In this document: in pieces, positions 1 through 8,890 of the stretch | Numbering within the stretch: the stretch's first letter is position 1 | How the letters are laid out: each line of letters starts with the position of its first letter | NCBI RefSeq assembly: GCF_021223605.1 | Contig: NZ_CP075175.1 | Span: forward strand, 3,117,501 to 3,181,500 | DNA: 64,000 nucleotides | Direction of reading: 5' to 3' | Source: Paenibacillus sp. 481 | GTDB taxonomy: Bacteria > Bacillota > Bacilli > Paenibacillales > Paenibacillaceae | Notes under the pieces: model-generated | Seen by the model: only the letters and a program-made list of their open reading frames with translations | Database searches by the model: none | Told to the model about the DNA's origin: nothing | Program-made: the position numbers and the translations under genes

Positions 1-357
<357 letters not shown>

Positions 358-443
358 CCTAAATAAGCAAGATGATTCGAAATAACGATTTACCTTTCAC
401 GATCAGTTTTCAGGGCGCAAGTCTTGAATAAAGTAAATAATAT

Positions 444-519
444 TCCCTGATAGCTCAGTTGGTAGAGCACTCGACTGTTAATCGAGTTGTCACAGGTTCG
501 AGTCCTGTTCGGGGAGCCA
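444..519 (+). tRNA. tRNA-Asn (GTT)
   Basis: 76-nt cloverleaf with an encoded CCA end. The acceptor stem TCCCTGA pairs with TCGGGGA, the anticodon is GTT and the T-loop is GGTTCGAGTCC. It is the first gene of the tRNA cluster behind the 23S gene. Confidence 0.96.
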
Positions 520-523
520 TTAT

Positions 524-615
524 GGAGAGATGTCCGAGTTGGTCGAAGGAGCACGATTGGAAATCGTGTAGGCGTCACAAGCGTCTCGGGGGTTCGAATC
601 CCCCTCTCTCCGCCA
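524..615 (+). tRNA. tRNA-Ser (GGA)
   Basis: 92-nt class II tRNA with a long variable arm, anticodon GGA and encoded CCA. The acceptor stem is GGAGAGA with TCTCTCC. Confidence 0.96.
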
Positions 616-619
616 GATG

Positions 620-695
620 TGGCCCGTTGGTCAAGGGGTTAAGACACCTCCCTTTCACGGAGGTAACAGGGGTTCGAATCCCCTACGGGTCACCA
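620..695 (+). tRNA. tRNA-Glu (TTC)
   Basis: 76-nt cloverleaf with anticodon TTC (loop CTTTCAC) and encoded CCA. The acceptor stem TGGCCCG pairs with CGGGTCA through one G-T wobble. Confidence 0.95.
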
Positions 696-728
696 CTCAT
701 CACTTAAACAACTGGTAAAAATTGAGGG

Positions 729-757
729 TTGAAATAAGAGTGAGTATCTGATAAGAT
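729..757 (+). promoter_or_regulatory. Candidate sigma-A promoter inside the tRNA cluster
   Basis: TTGAAA (729-734), a 17-bp spacer and TAAGAT (752-757) lie in the longest tRNA spacer (696-777), 20 bp ahead of tRNA-Val. The near-consensus boxes with ideal spacing suggest the distal 13 tRNAs can be transcribed independently of the rRNA promoter. This is inferred from sequence only. Confidence 0.55.
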
Positions 758-777
758 ATAAGAGTGGTCAAGAAAAT

Positions 778-853
778 GGACGCTTAGCTCAGCTGGGAGA
801 GCATCTGCCTTACAAGCAGAGGGTCGGCGGTTCGATCCCGTCAGCGTCCACCA
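778..853 (+). tRNA. tRNA-Val (TAC)
   Basis: 76-nt cloverleaf with anticodon TAC and encoded CCA. The acceptor stem is GGACGCT with AGCGTCC. It is the first tRNA after the candidate internal promoter. Confidence 0.96.
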
Positions 854-859
854 TAATAT

Positions 860-936
<77 letters not shown>

Positions 937-946
937 AATAAATCGT

Positions 947-1023
947 GGAGCTGTGGTGTAGAGGCCTAACATGCCTGCCTGTCACGCAGGAGACCGCGGG
1001 TTCGAATCCCGTCAGCTCCGCCA
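947..1023 (+). tRNA. tRNA-Asp (GTC)
   Basis: 77-nt cloverleaf with anticodon GTC and encoded CCA. The acceptor stem is GGAGCTG with CAGCTCC. Confidence 0.96.
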
Positions 1024-1049
1024 TTTAATTAAAGTAATTTTATAAGTAA

Positions 1050-1125
<76 letters not shown>

Positions 1126-1139
1126 TATAATGGCTAGAT

Positions 1140-1215
<76 letters not shown>

Positions 1216-1219
1216 TCGT

Positions 1220-1305
1220 GGAGGATTAGCGAAGTGGCCAAACGCATCAGACTGTAAATCTGCTCCCTTACGGGTTCGGTGGTTCGAATCCATCATCCTC
1301 CACCA
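1220..1305 (+). tRNA. tRNA-Tyr (GTA)
   Basis: 86-nt class II tRNA with anticodon GTA, a long variable arm and encoded CCA. The acceptor stem is GGAGGAT with ATCCTCC. Confidence 0.95.
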
Positions 1306-1312
1306 TTATTAT

Positions 1313-1386
1313 AGGGGCATAGTTTAAAGGTAGAACAACGGTCTCCAAAACCGTTGGTGTGGGTTCAATTCCTGCTGCCCCTGCCA
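1313..1386 (+). tRNA. tRNA-Trp (CCA)
   Basis: 74-nt cloverleaf with anticodon CCA (loop CTCCAAA) and an encoded CCA end. The acceptor stem is AGGGGCA with TGCCCCT. Confidence 0.95.
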
Positions 1387-1408
1387 AGAGGATAGTTGAA
1401 TATGATAT

Positions 1409-1485
1409 GGCGGTCGTGGCGAAGTGGTTAACGCATCGGTTTGTGGATCCGACATTCGGGGGTTCAATTCCCCTCGGTCGCCCCA
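1409..1485 (+). tRNA. tRNA-His (GTG)
   Basis: 77-nt cloverleaf with anticodon GTG and encoded CCA. The 5' end carries the extra G opposite C73 that is typical of tRNA-His. Confidence 0.95.
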
Positions 1486-1494
1486 TATCACTCT

Positions 1495-1569
1495 TGGGGA
1501 TTAGCCAAGCGGTAAGGCAACGGACTTTGACTCCGTCATGCATAGGTTCAAATCCTATATCCCCAGCCA
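1495..1569 (+). tRNA. tRNA-Gln (TTG)
   Basis: 75-nt cloverleaf with anticodon TTG and encoded CCA. The acceptor stem is TGGGGAT with ATCCCCA. Confidence 0.95.
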
Positions 1570-1572
1570 TAT

Positions 1573-1647
1573 GCGGACATAGCTCAGTGGTAGAGTATCG
1601 CCTTGCCAAGGCGAGGGTCGCGGGTTCGAATCCCGTTGTCCGCTCCA
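1573..1647 (+). tRNA. tRNA-Gly (GCC)
   Basis: 75-nt cloverleaf with anticodon GCC and encoded CCA. The acceptor stem is GCGGACA with TGTCCGC. Confidence 0.96.
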
Positions 1648-1650
1648 GAT

Positions 1651-1725
1651 GGCGCCATAGCCAAGTGGTAAGGCAAAGCTCTGCAAAAGCTTTATGCCCC
1701 AGTTCAAATCTGGGTGGCGCCTCCA
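1651..1725 (+). tRNA. tRNA-Cys (GCA)
   Basis: 75-nt cloverleaf with anticodon GCA and encoded CCA. The acceptor stem is GGCGCCA with TGGCGCC. Confidence 0.95.
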
Positions 1726-1749
1726 ATATTTTTTATTTTTTTTCGTTGA

Positions 1750-1826
1750 GCGCCCTTAGCTCAGCTGGATAGAGCGTTTGACTACGAATCAAAAGGTCAG
1801 GAGTTCGAATCTCTTAGGGCGCGCCA
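1750..1826 (+). tRNA. tRNA-Arg (ACG)
   Basis: 77-nt cloverleaf with anticodon ACG (normally A34 to inosine) and encoded CCA. The acceptor stem is GCGCCCT with AGGGCGC. Confidence 0.95.
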
Positions 1827-1840
1827 TATAAGTTTTATTT

Positions 1841-1922
1841 GCCGGCGTGGCGGAATGGCAGACGCGCGCGACTCAAAATCGTGAGGGAAACCGTGGAGGT
1901 TCGAGTCCTCTCGCCGGTACCA
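1841..1922 (+). tRNA. tRNA-Leu (CAA)
   Basis: 82-nt class II tRNA with encoded CCA. The seven-base loop CTCAAAA gives anticodon CAA. It is the last tRNA, directly ahead of the cluster terminator. Confidence 0.93.
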
Positions 1923-1936
1923 TATTTATTATGTAG

Positions 1937-1966
1937 ACACCTGAGGTCATGACCTCAGGTGTTTTT
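1937..1966 (+). terminator. Rho-independent terminator of the rRNA-tRNA operon
   Basis: A perfect inverted repeat (arms ACACCTGAGGT and ACCTCAGGTGT around CATG) is followed by TTTTT, 15 bp after tRNA-Leu. The following gap up to 2253 holds only a GC-rich hairpin (GGCCCAG arms, about 2106-2129) without a T-run, which might end the convergent flotillin transcript. Confidence 0.92.
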
Positions 1967-2253
1967 GCATGCTGCAAAACATAGAACATCGTTCCTTGAT
2001 GCTGAATATTCCCTGCTCATAAATTGCATTGCAGTTTGAGACATGGGTGAGTGATTGGTGAGTTGTGAAGATGATCTTTTAAGCTGATATTATGGATATG
2101 AGGGGGGCCCAGCTTAAATATCTGGGCCTCCTTCATATTGGCTTTCATAAATCCGCTAGCTTTCTTAGCTAGAGATGACGGTGTTCTTTTTACCAATCGT
2201 AAGCGTTAGTTGTGTTGGACGCTACTAGCTCTGTAAGGCATGCAAGTGAGAGT

Positions 2254-3798
2254 TTAGTCACCGGTCGCTTGATTGGTTGTTGTAAGGTTCGGTGACTTTT
2301 CCTGCACAGTGCTTGCCACTTCAAGCGGTGCCGTTGCTGCACCTACGGGACCTTCTGTGAATCGCTTAACTAATTTGTCGAAGTCCAAACCGGATACGTC
2401 CTTTAACATTTGCGGCGCAGTAGCCATCAGCTTGGTTACATAGTTGCTTACTCGTGCAGCACCGTCGCCGTTGCCTGTATCGACTACGGTAAGTTTATCT
2501 ATTGCGCTAAACGGCTCGGCTACTTTAGCTGCTAGTTCTGGCAGCATCTTCACAACGATGTCGAGGATGGCGGCTTCGCCGAATTTCTCGAACGCTTCAG
2601 CTAATTTTTGCTTAGCTTCTGCTTCGGCTAGGCCGCGCAAGCGAATAACTTCAGCTGCAGCCGTACCCCGTGCTCGTTCGGCATCTGCCAATGCCATGCC
2701 CTCAAGACGCTTCTGCTCTGCCTGGGCCTTAGCTTCAGCTTCAATGCTGTATTGCAGGGCGTCGGCTTCAAGTACTCTACGAGCCTTGTCTGCTTCAGCG
2801 GCTTGCACGACGGCGTAGCGCTCTGCGTCAGCCTTCTTTTTCACTTCTGCATCATATTGCTTCTCACGGCGCAATATTTCTTTGGTCTCTAAGTCTATCT
2901 CGCGTTCTTTGCGTACGAGCTCGACACGCATTTGCTCTTCAACAACACTTTGCTTAGAGCGTGCCTCCTGTATGTGGTAAGCTTGATCCGCTTCCGCCCG
3001 TGCCAAATCCTGATCTTTTTTAAAGGATGCGATTTTGAGCTCCTTTTCTTTGGCCGCTTCGGCGATGTTCGTATCGCGCAACAATTCGGCCTTCATACCT
3101 TCCTCTTCTGCCCGTGCCTTTTGGATACGGGCATCGCGGACTGCCTCTGCTTCCGCCACGTCGGCGTCTCGTTTAACAGCTGCAATTCGCGGTTTACCGA
3201 GTGCTTCTAAATAGCCGTGCTTATCACGTACGTCTTTAATGGTGAAGGAGACGATTTGCAAGCCCATCTTTTTTAAATCTCTGGCCGCGACGCTTTGAAC
3301 CTCCTGCGCAAAGCGATCACGGTTGCGGTACACTTCCTCAACCGTCATTGAACCTAGGATGGCTCGCAAATGGCCCTCCAGTACTTCCTGAGCTTCGCTC
3401 TTAAGCCCGTCAGTTGGTTTACCGAGAAATTGCTCGGCTGCGGTAGCTACGTCTTCTACAGAGCCGCCAATTTTAATGATAGCGACGGCGTCTGTCATGA
3501 CGGGAACACCTTGCTCGGTATATACTTCAGGTGTTGTCACATCTAGCTTATGGGACAGCAACGATAGAAATTGGACCTGTTGAAAAATAGGTAAAATAAA
3601 TGCCCCGCCGCCACGTACAATTTTCATGCTGCGTCCTGACTCGTCGGTGTTAACATTTTTGCTGCCAAGATAGCTTCCTGTTACAATCATCGCTTCATCA
3701 GGGCTGACCGTCTTGTAGCGTGCCCAAAAAGCAAGACCCAGAATGACAATGACCCCCACCGTAATTAGCGGGATAGAAAGAAATTCGTTCATCAGCAT
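2254..3798 (-). CDS. floT: Flotillin-like SPFH/band-7 scaffold protein
   Basis: 514 residues, close to Bacillus FloT/YuaG. An N-terminal membrane segment (about residues 6-25) is followed by an SPFH/band-7 domain and a long Ala/Glu/Lys-rich coiled coil (about 205-400) full of EAEA-type heptads, then a short variable tail. Flotillins oligomerise at the inner membrane face and organise functional microdomains. The NfeD-like partner gene lies immediately upstream on the same strand, the arrangement known from Bacillus yuaF-floT. An AGAGGAG box lies 12 nt before the chosen ATG; a second ATG two codons on is also possible. The membrane-stress operon starting at 4688 is divergent and functionally related. 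Confidence 0.9.
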   Translation of the reverse strand: MLMNEFLSIPLITVGVIVILGLAFWARYKTVSPDEAMIVTGSYLGSKNVNTDESGRSMKIVRGGGAFILPIFQQVQFLSLLSHKLDVTTPEVYTEQGVPVMTDAVAIIKIGGSVEDVATAAEQFLGKPTDGLKSEAQEVLEGHLRAILGSMTVEEVYRNRDRFAQEVQSVAARDLKKMGLQIVSFTIKDVRDKHGYLEALGKPRIAAVKRDADVAEAEAVRDARIQKARAEEEGMKAELLRDTNIAEAAKEKELKIASFKKDQDLARAEADQAYHIQEARSKQSVVEEQMRVELVRKEREIDLETKEILRREKQYDAEVKKKADAERYAVVQAAEADKARRVLEADALQYSIEAEAKAQAEQKRLEGMALADAERARGTAAAEVIRLRGLAEAEAKQKLAEAFEKFGEAAILDIVVKMLPELAAKVAEPFSAIDKLTVVDTGNGDGAARVSNYVTKLMATAPQMLKDVSGLDFDKLVKRFTEGPVGAATAPLEVASTVQEKSPNLTTTNQATGD

Positions 3799-3888
3799 GT
3801 TCGTATACAGCTCCTCTTTGGATGGTTTGGAAATAGGAGTCGTTAAATGATGATTATGAATACTGAACAGAGAAGGGAAAAATGTTAG

Positions 3889-4458
3889 TTATTCTGATTT
3901 ATTAGGAGAATGACTGAACGTAGCAGAACGACTGAATGCGCTTAACTCATCAAAATGTGAAACATGTAGGGTATGGTCATCGACTTCAATGACGACAATT
4001 GTAGCCCCAGAAGGAATAAACGTGTTATCAAAGGATGAGGCGATTTGATTTGTTACACCTGCCCCGATGCGAATCATAACTTCACCATAGCCTGATGGGG
4101 GGATCGGGACGATGACTTCGCCCATTTTACCCGTCAAATCTTGTATGGAGAAAGCAACGGAGTTTTCATTGTTACGCATAGAACGAACGTAGACAAAATA
4201 GGTACAGACCGAAATGAGGATGGCACAGCTTAAGGAAATGACGAAAATGCTCCAAGCGTGCCATTGTGTGCTCTGGGTTAGCACAATGCCTGAAGCACCG
4301 AGCGTCGTTAATCCGCTAACCATTACACTAGGGTTAAAAAATGAGTGGTGCTGACCTGAAAGGCCGTCAAGGAAATGACTAACTATTTCCCCGAAGATGA
4401 CAACGACAATGGCGTATAAGAGACCGAACGTAAATAACCCCCAGTAGATGGTCTCCAT
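3889..4458 (-). CDS. NfeD-like membrane protein (YuaF type)
   Basis: 189 residues from the chosen ATG at 4458, which sits seven bases after an AAAGGAG box. The open frame extends upstream to 4599 but has no ribosome site there. Three hydrophobic segments in the first 105 residues are followed by a soluble C-terminal domain that fits the OB-fold NfeD family (about 115-175; GEVIVPIPPSGYGEVMIRIG region). Short NfeD proteins of this kind are encoded next to flotillins and are recruited to the same membrane domains. The gene is first in a two-gene unit with floT, 90 bp apart. Confidence 0.82.
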   Translation of the reverse strand: METIYWGLFTFGLLYAIVVVIFGEIVSHFLDGLSGQHHSFFNPSVMVSGLTTLGASGIVLTQSTQWHAWSIFVISLSCAILISVCTYFVYVRSMRNNENSVAFSIQDLTGKMGEVIVPIPPSGYGEVMIRIGAGVTNQIASSFDNTFIPSGATIVVIEVDDHTLHVSHFDELSAFSRSATFSHSPNKSE

Positions 4459-4687
4459 GGCATCGCTCCTTTCATATGTAAGAGAATGAATATTCGGTAC
4501 ATTTATGTATATGTATGCTGATGAGCATCGTTTCAAGATGTAGGGTGCGGATCTTATTTCTGTGGTCTGTGATGTTCCCCGACTTCGGTCTAGGTACAAA
4601 TACCGTCCTCAGCCTGTTTTGGTTCGTTTCAATTCCACCTAAAATAAAGACATAAGCAAGAATACGAAGAAAGGTGGTGAGGGACGG

Positions 4688-4993
4688 ATGGAACGGCGGA
4701 AGGGCAACTCGTTAGCGATTGTACTGATTGGTCTAGGCGCTTTCATTTTGCTTAGCAAGATTGGAATCTTTGCGGGTGACTGGTTTAGCTACTTGCTCCC
4801 AATATTGCTTGTCGCACTTGGTTACTACGGAGTAAGAGCAGGCAACAAATTTTTCGGATGGATGTTCATCATTATTGGTGGTATCAGTTTGTTGAGTAAG
4901 TTCTCTTGGCTCATTGTCATACTTATCGCAATTGGAATGATTATATACGGTTTCTCGATATTAAAGGGAAATCGGAACCATCAATCTTACTAA
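4688..4993 (+). CDS. LiaI-like small membrane protein (DUF5668 type)
   Basis: 101 residues starting with a charged MERRKGN and containing about four short hydrophobic segments rich in Gly and Ile (pattern VLIGLGAFILLSKIG). This matches the LiaI/DUF5668 membrane family, whose Bacillus member anchors the PspA homologue LiaH at the membrane during envelope stress. A GGTGGTGAGGG purine tract precedes the start. It is the first gene of a seven-gene run with two pspA genes, pspC and liaFSR, which supports the assignment. Its short length leaves the exact family name uncertain. Confidence 0.7.
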   Translation: MERRKGNSLAIVLIGLGAFILLSKIGIFAGDWFSYLLPILLVALGYYGVRAGNKFFGWMFIIIGGISLLSKFSWLIVILIAIGMIIYGFSILKGNRNHQSY

Positions 4994-5042
4994 GGTTGGG
5001 TAGAGGTTACACATAGACGAGTCAAGGAGGGGCAAATACGGC

Positions 5043-5729
5043 ATGAGCAATATTTTTCGAAGAGTTCGTGACATCACTTTGGCAACATTAAATGAGCATC
5101 TTGAGAAATCAGAAGATCCGGTACGCTTGATTGACCAGTTCTTAATGCGTACTCGGCAAGATATTTCAGAAGCGGAACGGTTGTACCATCAGTACGTGGC
5201 CCACGCTAATCAACTAAGGCATCAAATGAACCAAGCAGAGGAAATGCGTGACCGTCGCGAGCAGCAAGCGCTGCTAGCTTTAAAAGCAAACGAGGAGTTT
5301 GCCGCTAAGTTGGCGCTGCAAGAGAAGATTATGCATGAGGAGAAGGCTGATCAGTACCGTGATTTGTACGAGAAGAGCAAGCAGGCCATTCTCGATTTGG
5401 AAGAACAGCTTAATTCGTTGAAGAGCGAGTACCAGTCTGTGTATGATAAACGACAATATTACATTGCTCGTGTACAAACGATTCGCTTGCAGCAACAAAT
5501 GAATAAGCGTTTTGGTCAGTATGGAGTTGGACAAACGGACGGCATGTTCCGCCGCTTGGAAGACAAAGTATCTGATATGGAGTGGGAAACGCAAAGCTTG
5601 GGTGACGTTCGTCGTGGACAATTTGGCGGTGCTTACCAAGGTAATGTAGAACGTGAAGCAACGCTACAACGTGAAATGGAGCGTTTGAAGCAGAAGATGA
5701 ACGCTAAGGAGTTGCATAATAATGAATAA
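5043..5729 (+). CDS. PspA/IM30 family protein (LiaH-like), first copy
   Basis: 228 residues, almost entirely alpha-helical coiled coil. The N-terminus MSNIFRRVRDITLATLNEHL is an amphipathic helix, followed by the family signature EDPVRLIDQFL and long Glu/Gln/Arg-rich helices. PspA proteins form large rings or filaments that bind stressed or leaky membranes. AAGGAGGGGC lies about 10 nt upstream. The gene overlaps the following pspC-type gene by 8 bp (ATGAATAA), implying translational coupling. A second PspA paralogue lies just beyond pspC. The two are clearly diverged, sharing mainly the N-terminal signature. Confidence 0.88.
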   Translation: MSNIFRRVRDITLATLNEHLEKSEDPVRLIDQFLMRTRQDISEAERLYHQYVAHANQLRHQMNQAEEMRDRREQQALLALKANEEFAAKLALQEKIMHEEKADQYRDLYEKSKQAILDLEEQLNSLKSEYQSVYDKRQYYIARVQTIRLQQQMNKRFGQYGVGQTDGMFRRLEDKVSDMEWETQSLGDVRRGQFGGAYQGNVEREATLQREMERLKQKMNAKELHNNE

Positions 5730-6309
5730 GAAGCTCTATCGTTCCGTTCGTGACCGAAAGTGCTGTGGCCTAATAGGCGGCATCTCCGAATGGTTAAACA
5801 TTGATACGACGCTGTTGAGAGTGTTGTTCGTCATCGGAGTATTTTTATCAGGATTTACGTTGTTGGTCGTTTACCTCGTTGTAGCGATGGTTGTTCCTAA
5901 AAATCCGTACCATTCAAATGGTGGAGCTAGTTTCGGTGGTGGATATGGCCCGCAGCATGATCCGTACAATCAGCAAGGTCAATATGGCGGAGGATACCAA
6001 TCCAATCGCCATGATTATAACGGCGCTAATGGCGCTAACGGCAATTTCAATCAAGGGTACGGCGCTGGGTATAACGCGGCACCAAACTACGGTGGACCGA
6101 AGCAAGCGAACGGTCAATACGGTGGTCAGTATGGTGGCCAATATGGCGGTCAATACAAATCGACTTATGGCGGATCGAACAATCAATACGGTCAGGCTAA
6201 CGAGTCCACGATTGACTCTATGATGGAAGATATCGAGAAGAAGGCATTGTTGAAAGAACTGCAAGAATTACGCGACAAAGTGGCTAAATATGAGAAGGGG
6301 GATAAGTAA
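5722..6309 (+). CDS. PspC-domain membrane protein with Gly/Tyr/Gln-rich tail
   Basis: 195 residues. Residues 3-60 form a PspC domain ([21 protein letters not shown], then one transmembrane segment ending in VVPKNP). The region 65-160 is low complexity, with tandem QYGG repeats among Gly, Asn and Tyr. A predicted charged helix (about 165-195) ends the protein. PspC proteins sense or transmit membrane stress to PspA. The gene overlaps the upstream pspA by 8 bp and ends one base before the second pspA start, so it is wedged between two PspA genes. The tail's composition suggests a disordered cytoplasmic or surface linker. Confidence 0.85.
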   Translation: MNKKLYRSVRDRKCCGLIGGISEWLNIDTTLLRVLFVIGVFLSGFTLLVVYLVVAMVVPKNPYHSNGGASFGGGYGPQHDPYNQQGQYGGGYQSNRHDYNGANGANGNFNQGYGAGYNAAPNYGGPKQANGQYGGQYGGQYGGQYKSTYGGSNNQYGQANESTIDSMMEDIEKKALLKELQELRDKVAKYEKGDK

Positions 6310-6310
6310 A

Positions 6311-6988
6311 ATGGGAGTATTTAAACGTATTAAAGATATGACAAAGGCATCGGTACATGAGTTGTTGGATAAGGTGGAAGATCCGGTTGTTATGCTGAAT
6401 CAATACTTGCGTGATATGGAGCAAGAGATTCATGAGGCAGAGGTAACCGTTGCGAAGCAAATGGCGAACGAGCGTCGTATCAAGCAACGCTTTGATGAAG
6501 CGATTCGCATCGTAACAGAGCGTGAAGCGCAAGCAGAACGTGCATTGACAACGGGTCAAGAAGAAGTGGCGCGCAAGTTGTTGGAAGAGAAGTTGTACTA
6601 TGACCAAAAGGTAACGGAATTTGGTGACTTGCATGTGCAAGCAAAAAATCAAGCAGATGAGCTTATGCAACAGCTGCATATGATGAAAGATGAGTTCTAC
6701 AAACTGCGCAACAAGCGTAACGAGTTGGCAGCACGTGCTCAAATGGCGAAAGCTCGTAAGCAAATGTCCACGATTAGCTCGTTGAACACGATTGAAGGTG
6801 GCAGTGCGACGCGTGGGTTCCATCGCATGGAAGAGAAGATTATGCAATTAGAAGCAGAAGCTGATGTCATGCGTGTACCGAATGGTGGCTACAATTCTGC
6901 TTACAAGGCTCCTGTTGATGTTGAAAAGGAATTGAAAGTGGATGAGCAATTAGCTGCTCTGAAAGCGAAACTAGAAAAAAAACAATAA
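6311..6988 (+). CDS. PspA/IM30 family protein, second copy
   Basis: 225 residues from ATG 6311, one base after the pspC-type stop; GAGAAGGGGG supplies the ribosome site. The protein starts [19 protein letters not shown] and carries the PspA signature [11 protein letters not shown], then coiled coil to the end. Compared with the first copy it is closer to the standard PspA N-terminus. Two PspA paralogues in one operon could form mixed assemblies or respond to different membrane defects; this is inference. Confidence 0.88.
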   Translation: MGVFKRIKDMTKASVHELLDKVEDPVVMLNQYLRDMEQEIHEAEVTVAKQMANERRIKQRFDEAIRIVTEREAQAERALTTGQEEVARKLLEEKLYYDQKVTEFGDLHVQAKNQADELMQQLHMMKDEFYKLRNKRNELAARAQMAKARKQMSTISSLNTIEGGSATRGFHRMEEKIMQLEAEADVMRVPNGGYNSAYKAPVDVEKELKVDEQLAALKAKLEKKQ

Positions 6989-7025
6989 CTCTTGGGACTA
7001 GCGACAGGTTATGATATGCTATCAA

Positions 7026-7070
7026 AGGAGCACTACGGCGATGCACATGCATCGCCTTTAGTGCCTTTAA
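7026..7070 (+). terminator. Hairpin between the second pspA and liaF (attenuator candidate)
   Basis: GGCGATGCA pairs with TGCATCGCC around a tiny loop, and the stem continues outward through CACTA/TAGTG to AAAGG/CCTTT with small bulges. The trailing CCTTTAATTG is only weakly T-rich, so partial termination or mRNA processing is more likely than a full stop. It would give effectors (pspA, pspC) more transcript than the regulators behind it. Confidence 0.45.
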
Positions 7071-7097
7071 TTGAATTTTGCGAGGGAGGTGCGGCCT

Positions 7098-7745
7098 TTG
7101 AAGTCAAACAACCGAATACTGGCGTATGTACTTATAATTGTCGGATTACTTATTTTAATCGGCAAATGGCTTGCTTTTGAGACGTTTCTCGCCCTCGTCT
7201 TCCTCTTTTTTGGTGTGCGTAAAATTCGTGCGGAAGAAATTCGAACTGGTTATATCTTAGTCGGTATCGGCGGAGCGTTGCTAATGATCATGCATTTACC
7301 GCTAATTATCGGCATTGTGCTTATATCTTTGGGCATTTTCTATATGCGATCCAGAAAAGTACGATTCCATGAACGGGTAGAAAAAAGGCAAAATTTAAGT
7401 ACGACTTTGAAATGGGATCGGGAGCCTTACGTGTTGCGGAGCATGAGCATGTGGCATTTTTTTGGGGAAAGCAATATTGACCTGTCGCTGGCTATTTTTG
7501 AAGAGAAAGAAACGACTTTGTTGTTCCAAGGCATTATTGGAGATATGAATATTACGATACCTGACGATGTTGGCGTTGAAATTGAAGCAACGGTGTTGCT
7601 AGGCAGTATTGATATGCTGCGTGATAAGGAAACAGGATTTTATAATAAGTGGACGTGGCATTCGCCGAATTATGACTGTTCAGAGCAACGAGTAAAGTTG
7701 CGTATTTCATATATTTTGGGCGATATTGATATTCGCCTGCACTAA
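7098..7745 (+). CDS. liaF: LiaF-like negative regulator of the envelope-stress system
   Basis: 215 residues from TTG 7098, which lies 6 nt after GGGAGGTG; the upstream in-frame ATG at 7071 has no ribosome site. About four transmembrane segments fill residues 8-90, followed by a cytoplasmic C-terminal domain of LiaF type (about 115-215; IIGDMNITIPDDVGVEIEA and LLGSIDMLRD). In Bacillus LiaF keeps the kinase LiaS off until cell-wall antibiotics are sensed. It lies 35 bp before the kinase gene, the canonical liaF-liaS-liaR order. Confidence 0.88.
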   Translation: MKSNNRILAYVLIIVGLLILIGKWLAFETFLALVFLFFGVRKIRAEEIRTGYILVGIGGALLMIMHLPLIIGIVLISLGIFYMRSRKVRFHERVEKRQNLSTTLKWDREPYVLRSMSMWHFFGESNIDLSLAIFEEKETTLLFQGIIGDMNITIPDDVGVEIEATVLLGSIDMLRDKETGFYNKWTWHSPNYDCSEQRVKLRISYILGDIDIRLH

Positions 7746-7780
7746 GTTGATTATTTATTGAAGGAGATGAGGGACCGCGA

Positions 7781-8890
7781 ATGGAAACGAAGAAAAGTGC
7801 TAATATGCTCATTCGATTTATGGGCGAAGCGATACTGCTTTCGTTCGTGATGTTTTTTGTGGTCATTTATCTCATGCAGTCCTATGGATATGTGAAGCCA
7901 TTCGAATCATGGACAGCAGGTGTAACGGCAACATTGTCAGCGCTGTGTATTGTGGCGCTTACGGCTTCCATCTTCGGTTTTTATCAAGGTTATCGCATTA
8001 AGCGGAGAATTGAGCTGCTGCGCGAATCGATGCTGCTCTTAGAGAAGGGCAACTTGTCCCGTCCGATGCCTGACTTAGGATATGATGAGCTAGGTGAGCT
8101 GGCCGAGCAGTTGGGGCGTGTCAGTAAGCGTTGGGAAGAGCAAGTGACATCGCTACAACGCTTGTCTACGAACAATGCTCAATTAGCGCAACAGGCTAGG
8201 GTGACGGCGATTATTGAAGAGCGGCAGCGCTTGGCGCGGGAGCTACATGATGCGGTGAGTCAGCAGTTATTTGCGATTTCGATGACGGCGACAGCCGTGA
8301 AACGAACGCTAGTGAAAGATTTTGACCGTGCGGAGCGGCAAGTGGAGCTTATTGAGGAAATGGCATCGGTTGCGCAATCGGAAATGCGCGCCTTGTTGCT
8401 TCATTTACGTCCTGTTCATCTGGAAGGGAAAGGCTTGGTACAAGGGCTTAGCGAGCTTATTCACGAGCTAGAGTCTAAAGTGCCGATCGAAATCCAGTGT
8501 GAGATGGATGAGCATATCGAATTGAACAAAGGGATTGAAAATCATTTGTTCCGGATTGTACAAGAAGCGCTATCGAATACGCTTCGTCATTCGAAGGCAG
8601 CAAGAATGGAAATTAAGCTGCAAAATCGTGATGATTATGTGCGCTTGCTCTTGCGTGACAATGGCATCGGGTTTGATTGGAACGATAAAAAGCAAGCTAG
8701 TTATGGTCTGCGCACGATGCAGGAGCGCGTGCAGGAAGTAGGCGGCTCTATTCAGTTCGTGACGGCGCTTAATAAGGGGACACGAATTGAGATTCGTGTT
8801 CCTGTTGTAAGAGAAGAAAGTGGATGGAGGGAGGACGATGGCAGCGATGGAGACGGACATGGACTTGGAGTCGTTGGAAATGCCAATTAA
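7781..8890 (+). CDS. liaS: LiaS-like sensor histidine kinase
   Basis: 369 residues, near LiaS length. Two transmembrane helices (about 12-33 and 47-68) enclose a very short external loop, so it is an intramembrane-sensing kinase. A HAMP linker follows (70-122), then a HisKA_3 dimerisation domain with RLARELHDAVSQQ (His156 as phosphoacceptor) and a HATPase_c domain with LRDNGIGFDW and YGLRTMQERV. The substrate is the response regulator encoded just downstream, with which it overlaps by about 50 bp. AAGGAGATGAGGG precedes the start. Confidence 0.92.
   Translation: METKKSANMLIRFMGEAILLSFVMFFVVIYLMQSYGYVKPFESWTAGVTATLSALCIVALTASIFGFYQGYRIKRRIELLRESMLLLEKGNLSRPMPDLGYDELGELAEQLGRVSKRWEEQVTSLQRLSTNNAQLAQQARVTAIIEERQRLARELHDAVSQQLFAISMTATAVKRTLVKDFDRAERQVELIEEMASVAQSEMRALLLHLRPVHLEGKGLVQGLSELIHELESKVPIEIQCEMDEHIELNKGIENHLFRIVQEALSNTLRHSKAARMEIKLQNRDDYVRLLLRDNGIGFDWNDKKQASYGLRTMQERVQEVGGSIQFVTALNKGTRIEIRVPVVREESGWREDDGSDGDGHGLGVVGNAN

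Noticed and set aside
2101-2135. GC-rich hairpin behind the flotillin gene as a terminator
   Set aside because: The stem is good but neither strand has a T-run, so only a mention in the neighbouring entry is justified.
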